Assembly (NCBI RefSeq): GCF_016808335.1
Contig: NC_053146.1
Coordinates: 7,169,015-7,233,014 of the forward strand
Origin: Panicum virgatum
Lineage: Eukaryota > Streptophyta > Magnoliopsida > Poales > Poaceae
Direction: 5' to 3'
DNA: 64,000 bases
A model generated the notes under the pieces. It saw nothing but the letters and a program-made list of their open reading frames with translations. It was not told the DNA's origin and did not search any database. This document shows positions 21,338 to 31,384 of the stretch, one piece after another. Position 1 is the first letter of the stretch, and every line of letters starts with the position of its first letter. A program made the position numbers and the translations under genes.

Positions 21338-22090
21338 TATGTCTGGGCATAATTTCCCGAACCCGATACCCGAACCCGAAATACCAGATCGCTATTTCGG
21401 GTACGACTTTGAGAAATCCGAATTTATTTTGGGTAATTTGGGTATACAATTACAGTACCTGAATTACTCGAACTACCCGAAATTAAGAAGAGTCCATTTA
21501 AGCCCATCCAGATTGGCAGCCCAATAACCCACAACTAACCCTACTTTCCCTGATTCCCCTAAGGCCCTGATCCCCTCGACCCCTCCCTACCTCCCCTGCC
21601 CCGACTCCCCTCCCGACATCGAAGTGCCCCATGCCCCCGACTCCCCGCCCCGCCCAGTGCGCGCGCCCCAGTGACCCAGCTTTCAAGTCGCGTCGTCGCC
21701 GGCCTCCAGCCGCATCCCGCTCCTCACCGGCCGCCACCGCCGCACCACCAGCAGGTCCGCACTCGCGTCGCTCCTTTGTTGCCCCCTACCCCCCACGCCG
21801 GCCGCATCACGCCCCTCACTGGCCGCGTCGCACGCCGCCACCCCAGCGCCTGCGCTGCCGCCACCATTCACACGCCGCGCCGGCCATCCCATGCCCCAAC
21901 CCCAGCTACAGCCTTGGTGCCTGATCCTGCTATCTTAAATCGGGTAATCGGGATTACCCGATATCCGAACCCAAATTTTCGGGTACCCGAAATTTTAGGT
22001 ATTCCTTATTTTGGGTGAATTTCGAGTAGCAGTTTTCATTACTCAAATTTTTAGTTACTCGAATTACCCGTATTACCCGAATGCCCATAT
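21338..22090. mobile_element. Probable hAT-like element rich in CGGGTA words
   Basis: Both ends are dense in inverted CGGGTA/TACCCG words. The left end reads TGGGCATAATTTCCCGAACC and the right end, in reverse, TGGGCATTCGGGTAATACGG. The middle (21590-21920) is GC-rich and proline/arginine-coding in all frames, without a recognised protein. I could not find a clear 8-bp target duplication, so class and edges are tentative. Confidence 0.4.
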
Positions 22091-22291
22091 CTATATATTA
22101 CATCATTTGCAAAATATGCACATGGTGATTATACTCTCAACGTCGTATACCAACAGTTAAAATGTAACTTGTCACAGTCTACTCATTCATCAGGATATAT
22201 AACATGGTTTTACGTTTTGCCTTCCATGCCTTGCAAACAGATGCAGCAGCTAGCTAATCCAAGAACTGAACCATCCTAATATGATCAATAT

Positions 22292-22482
22292 TTAGGTCAT
22301 GTTTAGTTCTCAAAAAATTTCCTATATTACCCTTCATATCGAATCTTCAGACACATGCATTGAAGCATTAAATATAGTTAAAAAAACTAATTATACAGTT
22401 TAACTATAAATAAAGAGATAAATTTTTTAAACCTAATTAGTCCATAATTAGATATTAATTGCCAAATAAAATGAAAGTGCTC
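22292..22482. mobile_element. Partial Tourist-like MITE
   Basis: Starts GGTCATGTTTAGTTCTC and contains the family phrase 'cctaattagtccataatt'. The opposite terminal repeat is missing. It sits inside the dead SWIM duplicate. Confidence 0.5.
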
Positions 22483-22705
22483 GAAATCTACAAGACTCAA
22501 GATAACGTAGGTGCGTTCAGAAAAAGGAGGAAGAAGGAAACAACCTGACCCATGAAAGGTCATGTCCCACTTGCCCCTTAAGCTAATCTAAACTTCAAAA
22601 AAAAATACTAGACGCGTTTTTTCAAAAAGAAAAAAAAAACAAAACAAGCCTAGACACGTCCTCTTCTGTGAAGCTTCTCTCCCAAGCCTTGTCCTTTCCT
22701 CTTAA

Positions 22706-24075
22706 GAGCATCTCCAAGAGATAAGGTAAACTTGCTTGGCTAGTTAAAAAAAGGAAAAGAAGAGGAGAAATCAACTCCAACAGACTCTCAAAACTGCTCC
22801 CCTCGCTATTAAACTCGACATCCGACTAGGGATGGCAACGGGTACAAACCCGTCGGGTATCACTAACCCAAACCCGCACCCGCTAGGATAAAATCGTACC
22901 CGTTAAAAAACCCATACCCGTCGCGGGTATGATTTCATGCCCGTACCCGTACCCGTGCGGTTTTTTGTATCCGCGGGTTTCCCGTACCCGATAGAAGAAG
23001 CAACAAAATTTAATAGAAAACATAAACAAATACACAATGCATTATAGCCAAATGAGTCTATGAATAGGTAATCATCGATGGGAATGGAAGTACATGAACC
23101 TAAGTCTCTCTTAGCATGTGATTAGACCTTATTTTGATACAAGATATTGTGACATTAGTATTTTAGGTTATATGTTGTCGGGTTTATTGTACCCACGGGT
23201 TTGCGGGTTTGGTTACTTGAAGAACAAACCCTCACCTGCAAACCCGACGGGTACGAAGTTTATCCCATTAAAAAACCCGCGGCTATAGAATTTAGTCTAT
23301 GCTCGCACCCAAATAGAGAAAAACTCATCGGATTTCGAGTACCCGTTGTCATCCCTACATCCGACGCTCCTCACTCGGAAAAAAGACCGAGCCTGCTCCG
23401 CTCGGCATCTCTCTGCCACCCGCCCTCCCGTTCCCACGCCGGCACGCCCCACCGCCCACGCGCCCTCGCGCACCGCTGCCGCGCCCTGCCGCCGCCCTCG
23501 CGCATGTGCCGGTGCTCGTCGAAGTCCTCCGCCGGTGCTCGTTGAGGTCCTCTGCCGGTCCCCGTCGAGATCCTCCGCCGACCATGAGGTTGCGCCGTGT
23601 ACTCCGCCGTCTAGAGCCCTCTGCGAGCGGCCTCTGCTAGCTGCGGAAGACGGCGGGGGCCGCGAGCGCCCGCACCCGCCTGCGAACGGCGGCCGGCGTT
23701 GGGGCCGCGCGCGCCCTCTGCGAGCTGCGGCCGGCGGCAGGGCCCCGCGCGCCCTCTACGACCGGCGGCCGGCGGCAGGGGCTGCGCGCGCCTGCACCCG
23801 CGGCGGCTGGGCGAGATCCGGCGTCATTCGGCGGTGCCGTGCCCGCCCGCCGTAGGAGCAGAGAAGAGAGCTGTCATGGTGGGAGCACATGAAGAAGAAG
23901 GGGAGTAGATAATGTTGTGGGGTCCATGCGCCAGTGAGTTGGGAAGAGAAGATGAAAGAGAAGATTTAGCTAGTTTGTTGGAGGAAGAAAAGATATAAAG
24001 AGTGATTCCTAGTTAAATAATTAGCTAAATTCTCATTTAGAGAGTGTAATTTAGAGAGTTTCTTTGGAGATGCTC
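22706..24075. mobile_element. PIF/Harbinger-like element, non-autonomous
   Basis: Terminal inverted repeats GAGCATCTCCAAGAG (left) and TTTGGAGATGCTC (right), flanked by the 3-bp duplication TAA (22703-22705 and 24076-24078), as in PIF/Harbinger elements. It contains a nested hAT (22827-23357) and a GC-rich interior (about 23380-23880) whose long open frames in several phases have no recognisable product. Net length without the nested element is about 830 bp. Confidence 0.65.
22827..23357. mobile_element. hAT MITE with CGGGTA-rich ends (531 bp)
   Basis: Terminal inverted repeats TAGGGATGGCAACGGGTAC and GAGTACCCGTTGTCATCCCTA-type, flanked by a perfect 8-bp duplication CATCCGAC (22819-22826 and 23358-23365). 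The duplication length and terminal sequence indicate the hAT superfamily. No transposase. Confidence 0.85.
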
Positions 24076-24226
24076 TAAGCTTCTCTCGTAAGGAAACCGA
24101 AGGCTCGTCTTCTCCCGCAAGCCTCCTCTCTCCTGCGAAGCTTCTCATGACTTTCTTGGCTTATGTTCTTGCCATAAAAGCCTTCTCTTGATGACTTCGT
24201 TTTCTTGCGAGCTGGACTGTCTTGCT

Positions 24227-24553
24227 TTTTTTAGATAAAAGAATATTGAATAATATCCCGTCCTCTATATCAAAGAGTTATATCTAGCCCTTATTACAAA
24301 CTTAGAGAGATAAATAGGAAGCAAATTACAAGTCACAAAGCCTATTACTAAACTGCCACCCATTTCGTGCAAATATTTTCATCGCCGTCACCTCCAAGGT
24401 GCGACATGCATTTGCAATTAAGACTCTGTCCTCCTCCTTTTGCAAAATCACCCATGTCCTGATAAGATAAGTGGCTCTGAAAAAAATTTGGAGAACAGTT
24501 TGTTTTTTAATATTATGAAAAACTACATTATTTCTGGAGAACAGTTTGTTGAA
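24227..24553 (-). mobile_element. 5'-truncated LINE
   Basis: The minus strand encodes the C-terminal tail of a plant L1-type ORF2 (LIRTWVILQKEEDR ... FARNGWQFSNRL), then a short 3' UTR and a run of A (T run at 24227). It is flanked by a perfect 13-bp duplication GGACTGTCTTGCT (24214-24226 and 24554-24566), as expected for target-primed reverse transcription. The target is the dead SWIM duplicate. Confidence 0.8.
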
Positions 24554-24744
24554 GGACTGTCTTGCTAGTGCTGCCATTAGAGTGGTGCAAATCAATAGAA
24601 AGTTTCTAATAAAATTTCTTTCTCCAGCAAAAGAATTCAGGAAGCATTGGGCCGAATTGGGCCTTCTAGCGGCCCATTCTTCGCTCCACTGGTCTTGTGT
24701 GGTTCCCATTCTAGAGATCCTAGAATCACTTTTCTAGCCTCCGC

Positions 24745-24993
24745 ATGAAGGATCAAATGAAATTTATTTGTAAATTTTTTTCAGTGATGAGTGTAATTTT
24801 TCGAGACGAATCTAATGATGGTAAATAATCGATGATTAGCTACAGTGATACTATAGTAACCATTCTCAAATCACGCGGTCAAAGACCTCATTAAAATCTT
24901 CAAATTAGTTTTGTAAACTGACTTTATTTGACACCATAATAAACTGTAAAAGTGTCACTATTACTTAGAATAGCATAACAAACAAACCAGGCC
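24745..24993. mobile_element. Partial MITE in the F-box gene promoter
   Basis: Carries the widespread grass MITE phrase 'cgagacgaatctaatga' and 'gattagctacagtgatac', and ends in AACAAACCAGGCC. The left terminal repeat is missing. It lies within 250 bp of the start of the F-box-associated gene. Confidence 0.45.
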
Positions 24994-25026
24994 ACTGCTA
25001 GCTCACTTGGGGTCGAGCGCTCCGCA

Positions 25027-25033
25027 TTTATAA
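25027..25033 (+). promoter_or_regulatory. Likely TATA box of the F-box-associated gene
   Basis: TTTATAA in the context GCATTTATAACCC, 194 bp upstream of the ATG at 25221, followed by a CT- and CCACT-rich leader. Confidence 0.5.
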
Positions 25034-25220
25034 CCCCCGAGGAGGTGCTAGTGCTGCCGTGCAAGTGAAAGCCTCCTAGGGTTCCACTGTTCTCCAAATT
25101 CCCCAATTCCTCACTCCACTCCACTCCACTTCGCTTCCTCCGCCGCAGGACTGCACGTGATCTGAGCCATCCATTTTCCCCGCGAACGGACCAGATCTGA
25201 AGCCACAGTGGTAAACAGTA

Positions 25221-26120
25221 ATGAACAGTGCCCTAGCGAACAGTGATGACCAGTACCGCGCAGTGTTCCCCCGCGACTGCTTGAGTCTCTTCAGGGACTC
25301 CTGCAACGGGCTCGTCCTCTTCGAGCACCGCCGGGAGCCCCGCGGCGGCAGGATGGGCTACATTGTGTGCAACCCGACCACCAAGGAGTGGGAGGCCGTG
25401 CCGGCCTGCGGCGACCCTAAGCTTCCTCTGACCTACCCCTATCTGGCCTTCGACCCGGCCGTGTCCGCGCACTTTCACTTGGTCCAGTTCCAGGTGAGGG
25501 ACGATGAGGAGTTCGTCTCAGTGCACGCCTACTCCTCCGAAACCAAGACGTGGGGTGGCAACCAGATCAACGAGGGGTGGCGTCAGGTCACAACGTTTCT
25601 TATTGCACATCCTCACTCCCGGTGCCCCTTTATCAATGGCTTCCTGCATTTGCTAGTCTTGGACCAGGATCAGATGAAGATAGCTGTTGTGGATGTACAA
25701 GGCAGGGCAAGAGGGATGATCCCGGTGCCACCTGGGCACCAGTGGATGTGCTATTTTGGTGAATCCCAGGGGCAGCTGCACTACATGTCTCAGGAAATAT
25801 TAGATGATGGTGAAGGGAAGTACAATCTGTCCGTCTGGGCTCTTGAGGATTATGATGCACAGGAATGGGTGTTGAAGGGCACTGTGAGCACTTACGAGGT
25901 CTTTGGAGAAGATAGCTGCATAAATTGCACCGCAGAGCCGGAGTTCGAGGTGGTTGACATTCATCAAGATTGCAATGTGGTTTTCTTAACTCACCCCTTG
26001 GAGCGTAGTAATATGGTAGCATACGACATGGACAGTAAGGAAGTGAGCATTATTTCCACTCTCGATGATGGAAAGGAGCTGATGGGTACTGCTCGCTATG
26101 TTCCGTGTCGGTTTTTGTGA
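25221..26120 (+). CDS. F-box-associated-domain protein lacking the F-box
   Basis: Single-exon gene of 299 codons plus stop. The protein matches the C-terminal substrate-binding half of plant F-box proteins (F-box-associated interaction type). It shows SLFRDSCNGLVLFEH, then YIVCNPTTKEWEAVP, LAFDPAVSAHFHLVQF, VHAYSSETKTWG, FINGFLHLLVL and later NLSVWALEDYDAQEWVLKGT. Such proteins normally start with a ~45-residue F-box that docks on SKP1 in SCF ubiquitin ligases; here the ORF begins directly at the associated domain. A stop (TAA at 25212) in the same frame just upstream excludes a simple N-terminal extension. It could be a truncated gene or an F-box-less decoy. The CDS has no internal break, so it may be expressed. 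Confidence 0.8.
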   Translation: MNSALANSDDQYRAVFPRDCLSLFRDSCNGLVLFEHRREPRGGRMGYIVCNPTTKEWEAVPACGDPKLPLTYPYLAFDPAVSAHFHLVQFQVRDDEEFVSVHAYSSETKTWGGNQINEGWRQVTTFLIAHPHSRCPFINGFLHLLVLDQDQMKIAVVDVQGRARGMIPVPPGHQWMCYFGESQGQLHYMSQEILDDGEGKYNLSVWALEDYDAQEWVLKGTVSTYEVFGEDSCINCTAEPEFEVVDIHQDCNVVFLTHPLERSNMVAYDMDSKEVSIISTLDDGKELMGTARYVPCRFL

Positions 26121-27850
26121 GGATTATCAGTCCTCACAAATAAGTACTGAAGGTGTGAGCTAAGTATGGAACACCTATCAGTTATATATATCTAGTAGAC
26201 CTGGGAAGTGTGTGATCTCTTCACTCTTGGACATCGCTATGGGTGTATCACTCCATGTGTTCCCTAATTCTCAAAGTTGTCGGCGATTAAAAACTAGACT
26301 TCTGTGGGCAACTTGTTGGTACATTGAACAGAAATCAGATCTCCAACTATGGAGTTAGCTACCAACTGGGTACATCTAGTAGAATGAGGTGATACATGTT
26401 GCTGGTGCTTGTCATGTATTTTGTTCAGTTAACCCGTCAAGCTTGTTGGGACATGTTATGTAAGCTAGCTTTATATCAAGTTATCTCGATGAATGATGTT
26501 GCTGGACCGATGATGCATGTTATGTAAGCTAGCTTTATATCTAGTTATCTCGATGAATGATGTTGCCAGACCTATGATACAATCTATGTAAGCAGCAGTA
26601 AGCTAGCTTTATATCTAATTATTATTATCTCGATGAATTCTGTTGCTAGACCTATGATGCTTTGTGTTAAAGTTTAATGTATCAATGCGCTGTTGTGTTT
26701 CCGGAATTATGGAACTACTTATGTAATGGTTATATTTTTCCTTGGCTTCAATAAGTAGTTATTACTATCTGTGATTTTCCCTTTTGTTTCCTTCAGTACA
26801 ATGCTTGTTTATTTACACTGAAAGACTGCATCGTTTGAGATGGTGTGAGTAATGCAAGGTAACAGAGAGTGAGATAACTAAGTAGAAAGCAGTTCATCGT
26901 TTATATGCGTGATTGTGTCTAGGATATCAGTTCTATGAAAAATTACTGCCCGGTTTGGCTACAGGCCTGTTTTATATTGCTGCAGCTAATAGTTAACATG
27001 GTCCTTCTATTGCTACTTTATTTAACTATACAAGTTAGCTTTGTGTGCGTATGGTAAACAGGACAGTAATTTTTATTGCTAGAAATGCCAAAAGAATTTG
27101 TTATTTATTGCTATAAGTTCTGAATTGTGGATGTTTACTTTGTGATAAATTTGTAGTAGATCAGAGGCTAGAAGATGAGGTAAAGTGCCAAGGTTGAGGC
27201 AATTAGACGAATGGGCCTGGAGCATTTTAATGTGATATTGCGATGGCTGAATGTTAGGTCCATTACATACTATGCACTTGATGCTACTGTGGGAGGTAAT
27301 CGGGCTTTTAGCTACTAATTTCTGGACTGATACTTGAGCCATAGAGAAGTTTAGTGCTGATTTTAGTAGAAATATAGCTGAGGACAAGGATGTGGCATTT
27401 ATATTTTCTACTCCTAGGTTTCAGGAGATGATATCTTAGTAGTTAGCAGTAGTAACAGTTGATAAATGGTGTTGAACTAGATGTGACAGATAGCTGCACA
27501 CAAACAGGACGTGTTTATGCTGGCCTGTTTCTTTCTTATTCAGAGGAAAGTGGTGACTATTATACTAGTGCTTACGTGTTACATGCTTTCCAGTTTCCAC
27601 TTGTGTCCTTTTGCAAATCTCCAGACTGACCTAAGCCTCCCTTAAGTCCCTGTGACGTTGCATTTTGCTTGCACTCGTAACCTGGTCAACTGCTAGTTCT
27701 CAGATGTGCCTGACGTATGCAGAGATTATGGTTGCAGTTGCTATATTCTGATGCGAGATAGTTGGTGCTGATTACAGCAAGATTTTGGCCATCTTGGTTG
27801 ACTTGATGCGAGATGATTTTAGCTGGTTCTGTAATCTGATGATTTTAGCA
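26121..27850. other. 3' flank of the F-box-associated gene and intergenic DNA
   Basis: AT-rich, holds the tandem repeat at 26455-26660. A minus-strand open frame at 27387-27079 (102 codons) has no recognisable domain and is probably chance. No transposon ends were identified. Confidence 0.4.
26455..26660. repeat. Three-copy tandem repeat after the F-box-associated gene
   Basis: Unit of about 64 bp containing GTAAGCTAGCTTTATATC, then TTATCTCGATGAAT and GTTGCTGGACCGATGATG. Copies begin near 26457, 26519 and 26586; the third is expanded to about 75 bp. Lies in the probable 3' UTR or just beyond. Confidence 0.8.
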
Positions 27851-27854
27851 TGAA

Positions 27855-28009
27855 TCACCGCGTTCGGCAGGCTGGAGCTGGAGGCTGGAGCTGGAGTGGT
27901 ATGAGAGAAAAACACTGTTACCTGGCTGGTGGCTGGAGGCTAGAGCTGGAGTGGTGTGAGAGAGAATTACTGTAGGGCTGGAGCCCTACCCACCAGCCGA
28001 ACACGGTGA
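27855..28009. mobile_element. Small MITE (155 bp) with TCACCGCGTTCGGC ends
   Basis: Terminal inverted repeats TCACCGCGTTCGGC and GCCGAACACGGTGA (one mismatch), flanked by ATGAA on both sides (27850-27854, 28010-28014). The interior has an internal direct duplication of GCTGGAGCTGGAGTGGTATG-like text. Superfamily not assigned: the 5-bp duplication is not typical of the common MITE classes. Confidence 0.6.
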
Positions 28010-28526
28010 ATGAAAGCTGCCGTGAGGACCATCAATGACATTGACATAATAACCTCTGCCAGCAACCCGGATTCACGCAACCCCTACTGCTTTGCTTGCT
28101 AGCCGATGGATTCGTGCCACGTGTTCTGCCTGTGTGCCCGGATGACGTATGTGCTCGGCGTCCTCATTGACGCAAGCTGCTCACGCGTCGGCCTGATGGT
28201 AATGGACCACGTCCTTAGTGTCTTTTCGCAATCCAACTTGATTATTATATATTTTTACTTTAAAATTATATTAGATTAGAGTAGTCTAGCCCTTTTTAAA
28301 GTCCAATACTTGAATTATCTAAGTCAAATTTTAAGATCTTTTACCACTCCTGAAATTCCCGCTTCAACTTTTTTGAGAAATTGGATTTATATTTCAAATA
28401 AAAAATTTGATGGTTCCAATCCAGATCTTACAAGGATCTCCTTGAAAGAAAAGAAAATTCCCGCTTCAACTAAGCCCAGCGAATCAGGCATCGGGCGCAT
28501 CTGAAATGATACAGGACAGAGGCTCA

Positions 28527-28748
28527 GGGTGTGTTTAGTTGGAAGTTTGGGTTTTGGCACTGTAGCACATTTTGTTGTTACTTGGCAAATAATATCCAAT
28601 CATGGACTAATTAGGTTTAAAAGATTCATCTCATAGTAATAACTGTATAATTAGTTATTTTTTCAATTATATTTAATACTTCATGCATGTGTTCGAAGAT
28701 TCGATGTGATGGGTACTATGCAAACTTTTTTGAAAACTAAACGGGGCC
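28527..28748. mobile_element. Tourist-like MITE (222 bp)
   Basis: Ends GGGTGTGTTTAGTT and AACTAAACGGGGCC, flanked by the 3-bp duplication TCA (28524-28526, 28749-28751). Internal phrase 'ggactaattaggtttaaaagattc' is typical of grass Tourist/PIF-Harbinger MITEs. Confidence 0.8.
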
Positions 28749-28820
28749 TCAACGAATCCAAACTAGAATAGTTTCGGCCCAGCTAACCGAGGTAACTACG
28801 GGCCCGGCCCAAAGCCAGCA

Positions 28821-28990
28821 AGCTACGCGTCAGTGCATTGTGGATCACTGCGGCAGCTGTCGCTGCAGATGAATCAGTGTGATGCTTAAAATACTACTAG
28901 TACCTTTTAAAAAGTAATAGATAATTAAAGGATAAAATCTATTTTTGACCATCCAACTCTTGCCTCGGTTTGGTTTTAGCCATCGAACTC
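28821..28990. repeat. 170-bp direct repeat, left copy
   Basis: Ends exactly at the solo LTR start. It matches 30062-30231 with six substitutions and no indel. It includes the 9-bp site ATAATTAAA (28921-28929) and the first 61 bp of the Pack-MULE-like element, so the duplication happened after that element arrived. Confidence 0.9.
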
Positions 28991-30061
28991 TGTCGTGGCT
29001 CTAGAAAGAGGGCCACAGCCGGGTAGCGTAATGCACCCGCCTAATCCCAGAGGGTGGTTACTCGGGGAGGTGCAAGCGATTACTCAGATCTTCTCATGAA
29101 GCAAGAACACAAGAACACTCGAGGATTTAGAGTGGTTCGGGCCGCCGGAGCGTAATACCCTACGTCCACTGAGAGTTCTATTGCTCTAGAGTTCGTGGAT
29201 GAGTCTATCCTCTGCCTCTAAGCCTCTTTTGAGACTTGAGTCCTTCTCTAACGGGCGTCTCCCTTTTATAGCGCAAGGAAGACGCGTACACAGGCGTTGG
29301 ACCCTGACAGGTGGGCCCAACAAGGATGTATTATACTACGAAAAAGACATAAATGGTGCTACAGTGGTTGAAAAACTCTTTCCGAATACGCTTCATCGCA
29401 CTGTAGACTCTTTGACCGAAAGGGGGTCTTCACTTGTCCCATCAACGATGCGCCCGTTGAGGCAGTGTAGGTTGCGGCTTAGACTGTTGGGTCTACCGCG
29501 TAGGCGTTATGATACTCTGTCGCCGAGCTGTCGTGTCTAACTGGTGTTGCAGACTGACGTGCGTGGCGTGGGTGGTGCCAGTGGCTGCTCTGTGCGCCTT
29601 GGTAACGCGCGTTCAACAGTACAGTCTGGCAAAAGTCACCTCGGGCTCTGCTGTGGCAGAGCGCACTTAACGTCTCCCGCATTGAATGCGGTAGGTGGGC
29701 GAGTCTTCCCGGGGAAGCTTCGTGGCTGCGCGCGTGCCTGCGCCTACGGACAAGTGGCGGCTCCGGACCTCCTCAGGCGGGATGTCTGTTCCCTCCCCGC
29801 TGAGGGTCTGGATAGTATATGGGGATCCGGGACCCCGTGGGAGGTCCGGGGCCCCGGCTATTTTGGCTGAGTGCTCCCTTCTCCAGGACACGTGGTGTCA
29901 CCGGACCCTTTCCTAGCACGGGGCGGGTCCGGGACGTTGGTCTGGTGAGATGGAGCCGGACCCCAGGGGTCCGGCTGCTCAGCTCTTTATGGCATAGTTA
30001 CGGATAACTACGCGATTCTTGACATAGCAAGAGGGGGTACCCCAGTCCTGAGGTACCGACA
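28991..30061 (-). mobile_element. Solo LTR (1071 bp) of a gypsy-type element
   Basis: Termini TGTCGTGGCTC (plus, left) and GGTACCGACA (right). On the minus strand it begins TGTCGGTACCTCAGGACTGG and has a TATA box (CTATAAAAGGG, 29261-29271), so the LTR sense is minus. No internal genes. It lacks an ordinary 5-bp target duplication and is instead flanked by exact-ended 170-bp direct repeats. Confidence 0.75.
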
Positions 30062-30231
30062 AGCTACGCGTCAGTGCATTGTGGATCACTGCGGCAGCTA
30101 TCGCTGCAGATGAATCAGTGTGACGCTTAAAATACTACTAGTACCTTTTAAAAAGTAATAGATAATTAAAGGATAAAGTCCATTTTTGGCCATCCAACTC
30201 TTGCCTCGGTTTAGTTTTAGCCATCGAACTC
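30062..30231. repeat. 170-bp direct repeat, right copy
   Basis: Begins on the base after the solo LTR and continues into the intact Pack-MULE-like element. Six mismatches to 28821-28990. Confidence 0.9.
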
Positions 30232-31384
30232 CAAAACCGGGTATCTTTGACCACTGAACTATTAAAACCGTTCACATTTGGCCATCCGGCTGTTTTGGTG
30301 GCCGTTTTCGCTGACGTGGACGCCGCGTGGTAGTGGGGCCCACTTGTCAGCATTACAACCCCTTTCTCTTCTCTCTATCTCCCTCTTTCTCTCTCCTATC
30401 TCATCTCCTTCCTCCTCTCTCCTTCCTGCTCGCCGGCGGAGGCCATGGCGCGGCGTCCTCGGAGCTCCACCGGCAGCAACAGCTCTCTCTCTCTCTCTCT
30501 CTCCCTCCCTCCCTCCCTCCCTCCTCGTGCCCGGCGACCCAATTCCGACCTCAACCGGCGGTGCCTCCCTCTCCCCCCTCTCCCTCTGTTGCAGCGCGCG
30601 GCGGGCGAGCTCGGATGGAGCTCGCGCGCGCCGTTGCTGGTCCAGTCGGCGGCGGCGGCGGGCATGGCGCGTGAGGGGCGCAGCCACTCGGGCCTCGCCG
30701 ACGTGCTGCAACAGGGGGATGGCACCACCTGCAGACGGAGTCGCTACAGGAAGCTCGCCGACGTCGTCGCGGAGAAGGCGGCATCTCCCGAGATCGGTTC
30801 GTGCCGAGGCGGCCAAGAAGAGGGAGGCGATGGTCACCTAGGCAAGCGAGGCAGCCGGGCGAGCTCGAGCTCCGCCTCGGGCCCGCACCGCCGGCTTGGC
30901 GAGCTCGAGCGCCGCCGCGGGCCAGCGCCGCCAGGCAAGCGAGCTGCAGCCCCACCACGGGCCAGCGCCACCTGAGGCCCACCGAGGCTCCCCGCCGTTC
31001 CTCGCGAGGCCGGCCGCCACTCCCGCGTCGGCCTTCGCGCCCGCGCCGCGCAGGCCACCGACCGTGGGAGCAAGGGGGGGCCGGAGAGGAGGGAGGGGGT
31101 GGAGGGCCGCACGCGCCAGAGAGGAGGGAGGGCCCTGCACGCGGCGGAGAGAGAAATAGGAGAGAGAGGGGGAAGAAAGAGAGAAATAGGAGAGAGATAA
31201 AAAAATAACAGGTGGGTCCCACCAACATGTGGCAGCCACGTCAGCAAAACCACACCCAAAACCACCGGGATGGCTAAATGTGAACGATTTTGAGAGTTCG
31301 ATGGCCAAGGATACCCGGTTTTGGAATTCAATAACCAAAATCAAACCGAATCAACAGTTGGATGGCCAAAAATGAACTTTATCC
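30171..31384. mobile_element. Mutator-like (Pack-MULE-like) element
   Basis: Long imperfect terminal inverted repeats: GGATAAAGTCCATTTTTGGC at the left against GGATAAAGTTCATTTTTGGC, reversed, at the right. The element is flanked by a perfect 9-bp duplication ATAATTAAA (30162-30170, 31385-31393), the Mutator hallmark. The interior (30360-31200) is GC-rich with long open frames on both strands, a CT run near 30481 and a ~42-bp tandem repeat (30858-30985). No transposase. GC-rich cargo between MULE ends is the Pack-MULE pattern; I did not recognise a donor gene. Confidence 0.8.
30858..30985. repeat. ~42-bp GC-rich tandem repeat inside the Pack-MULE
   Basis: Three units starting GCGAGCTCGAGC..., with the words 'cgggcc' and 'agcgccgcc' in each. 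Explains the long open frames here without implying a protein. Confidence 0.65.

Larger units (their letters stand above)
22130..24600 (-). pseudogene. Dead duplicate of the SWIM gene's 3' end, cut by four insertions
   Basis: Patches match, in order and orientation, the 3' flank and last exon of the gene at 31927. 22150 (ccaacagttaaaatgtaac) matches 31597; 22480 (gctcgaaatctacaag) matches 31695; 22560 (catgtcccacttgccc) matches 31750. 24079-24226 (gcgaagcttctc..., cttgcgagctggactgtc) matches the coding repeats near 32000-32200, and 24567 (attagagtggtgcaaatca) matches 32408. Between them lie half a Tourist element, a Harbinger-like element with nested hAT, and a LINE. Only a C-terminal fragment is represented. 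It is not coding now. Confidence 0.6.

Noticed and set aside
27079..27387. 102-codon minus-strand open frame
   Set aside because: No recognisable motif, no splice or promoter context, average AT-rich composition; probably chance.
30262..31344. Open frames of 165-225 codons on both strands
   Set aside because: Mutually overlapping, low complexity, built on CT runs and a GC-rich tandem repeat inside the Pack-MULE; no convincing protein.
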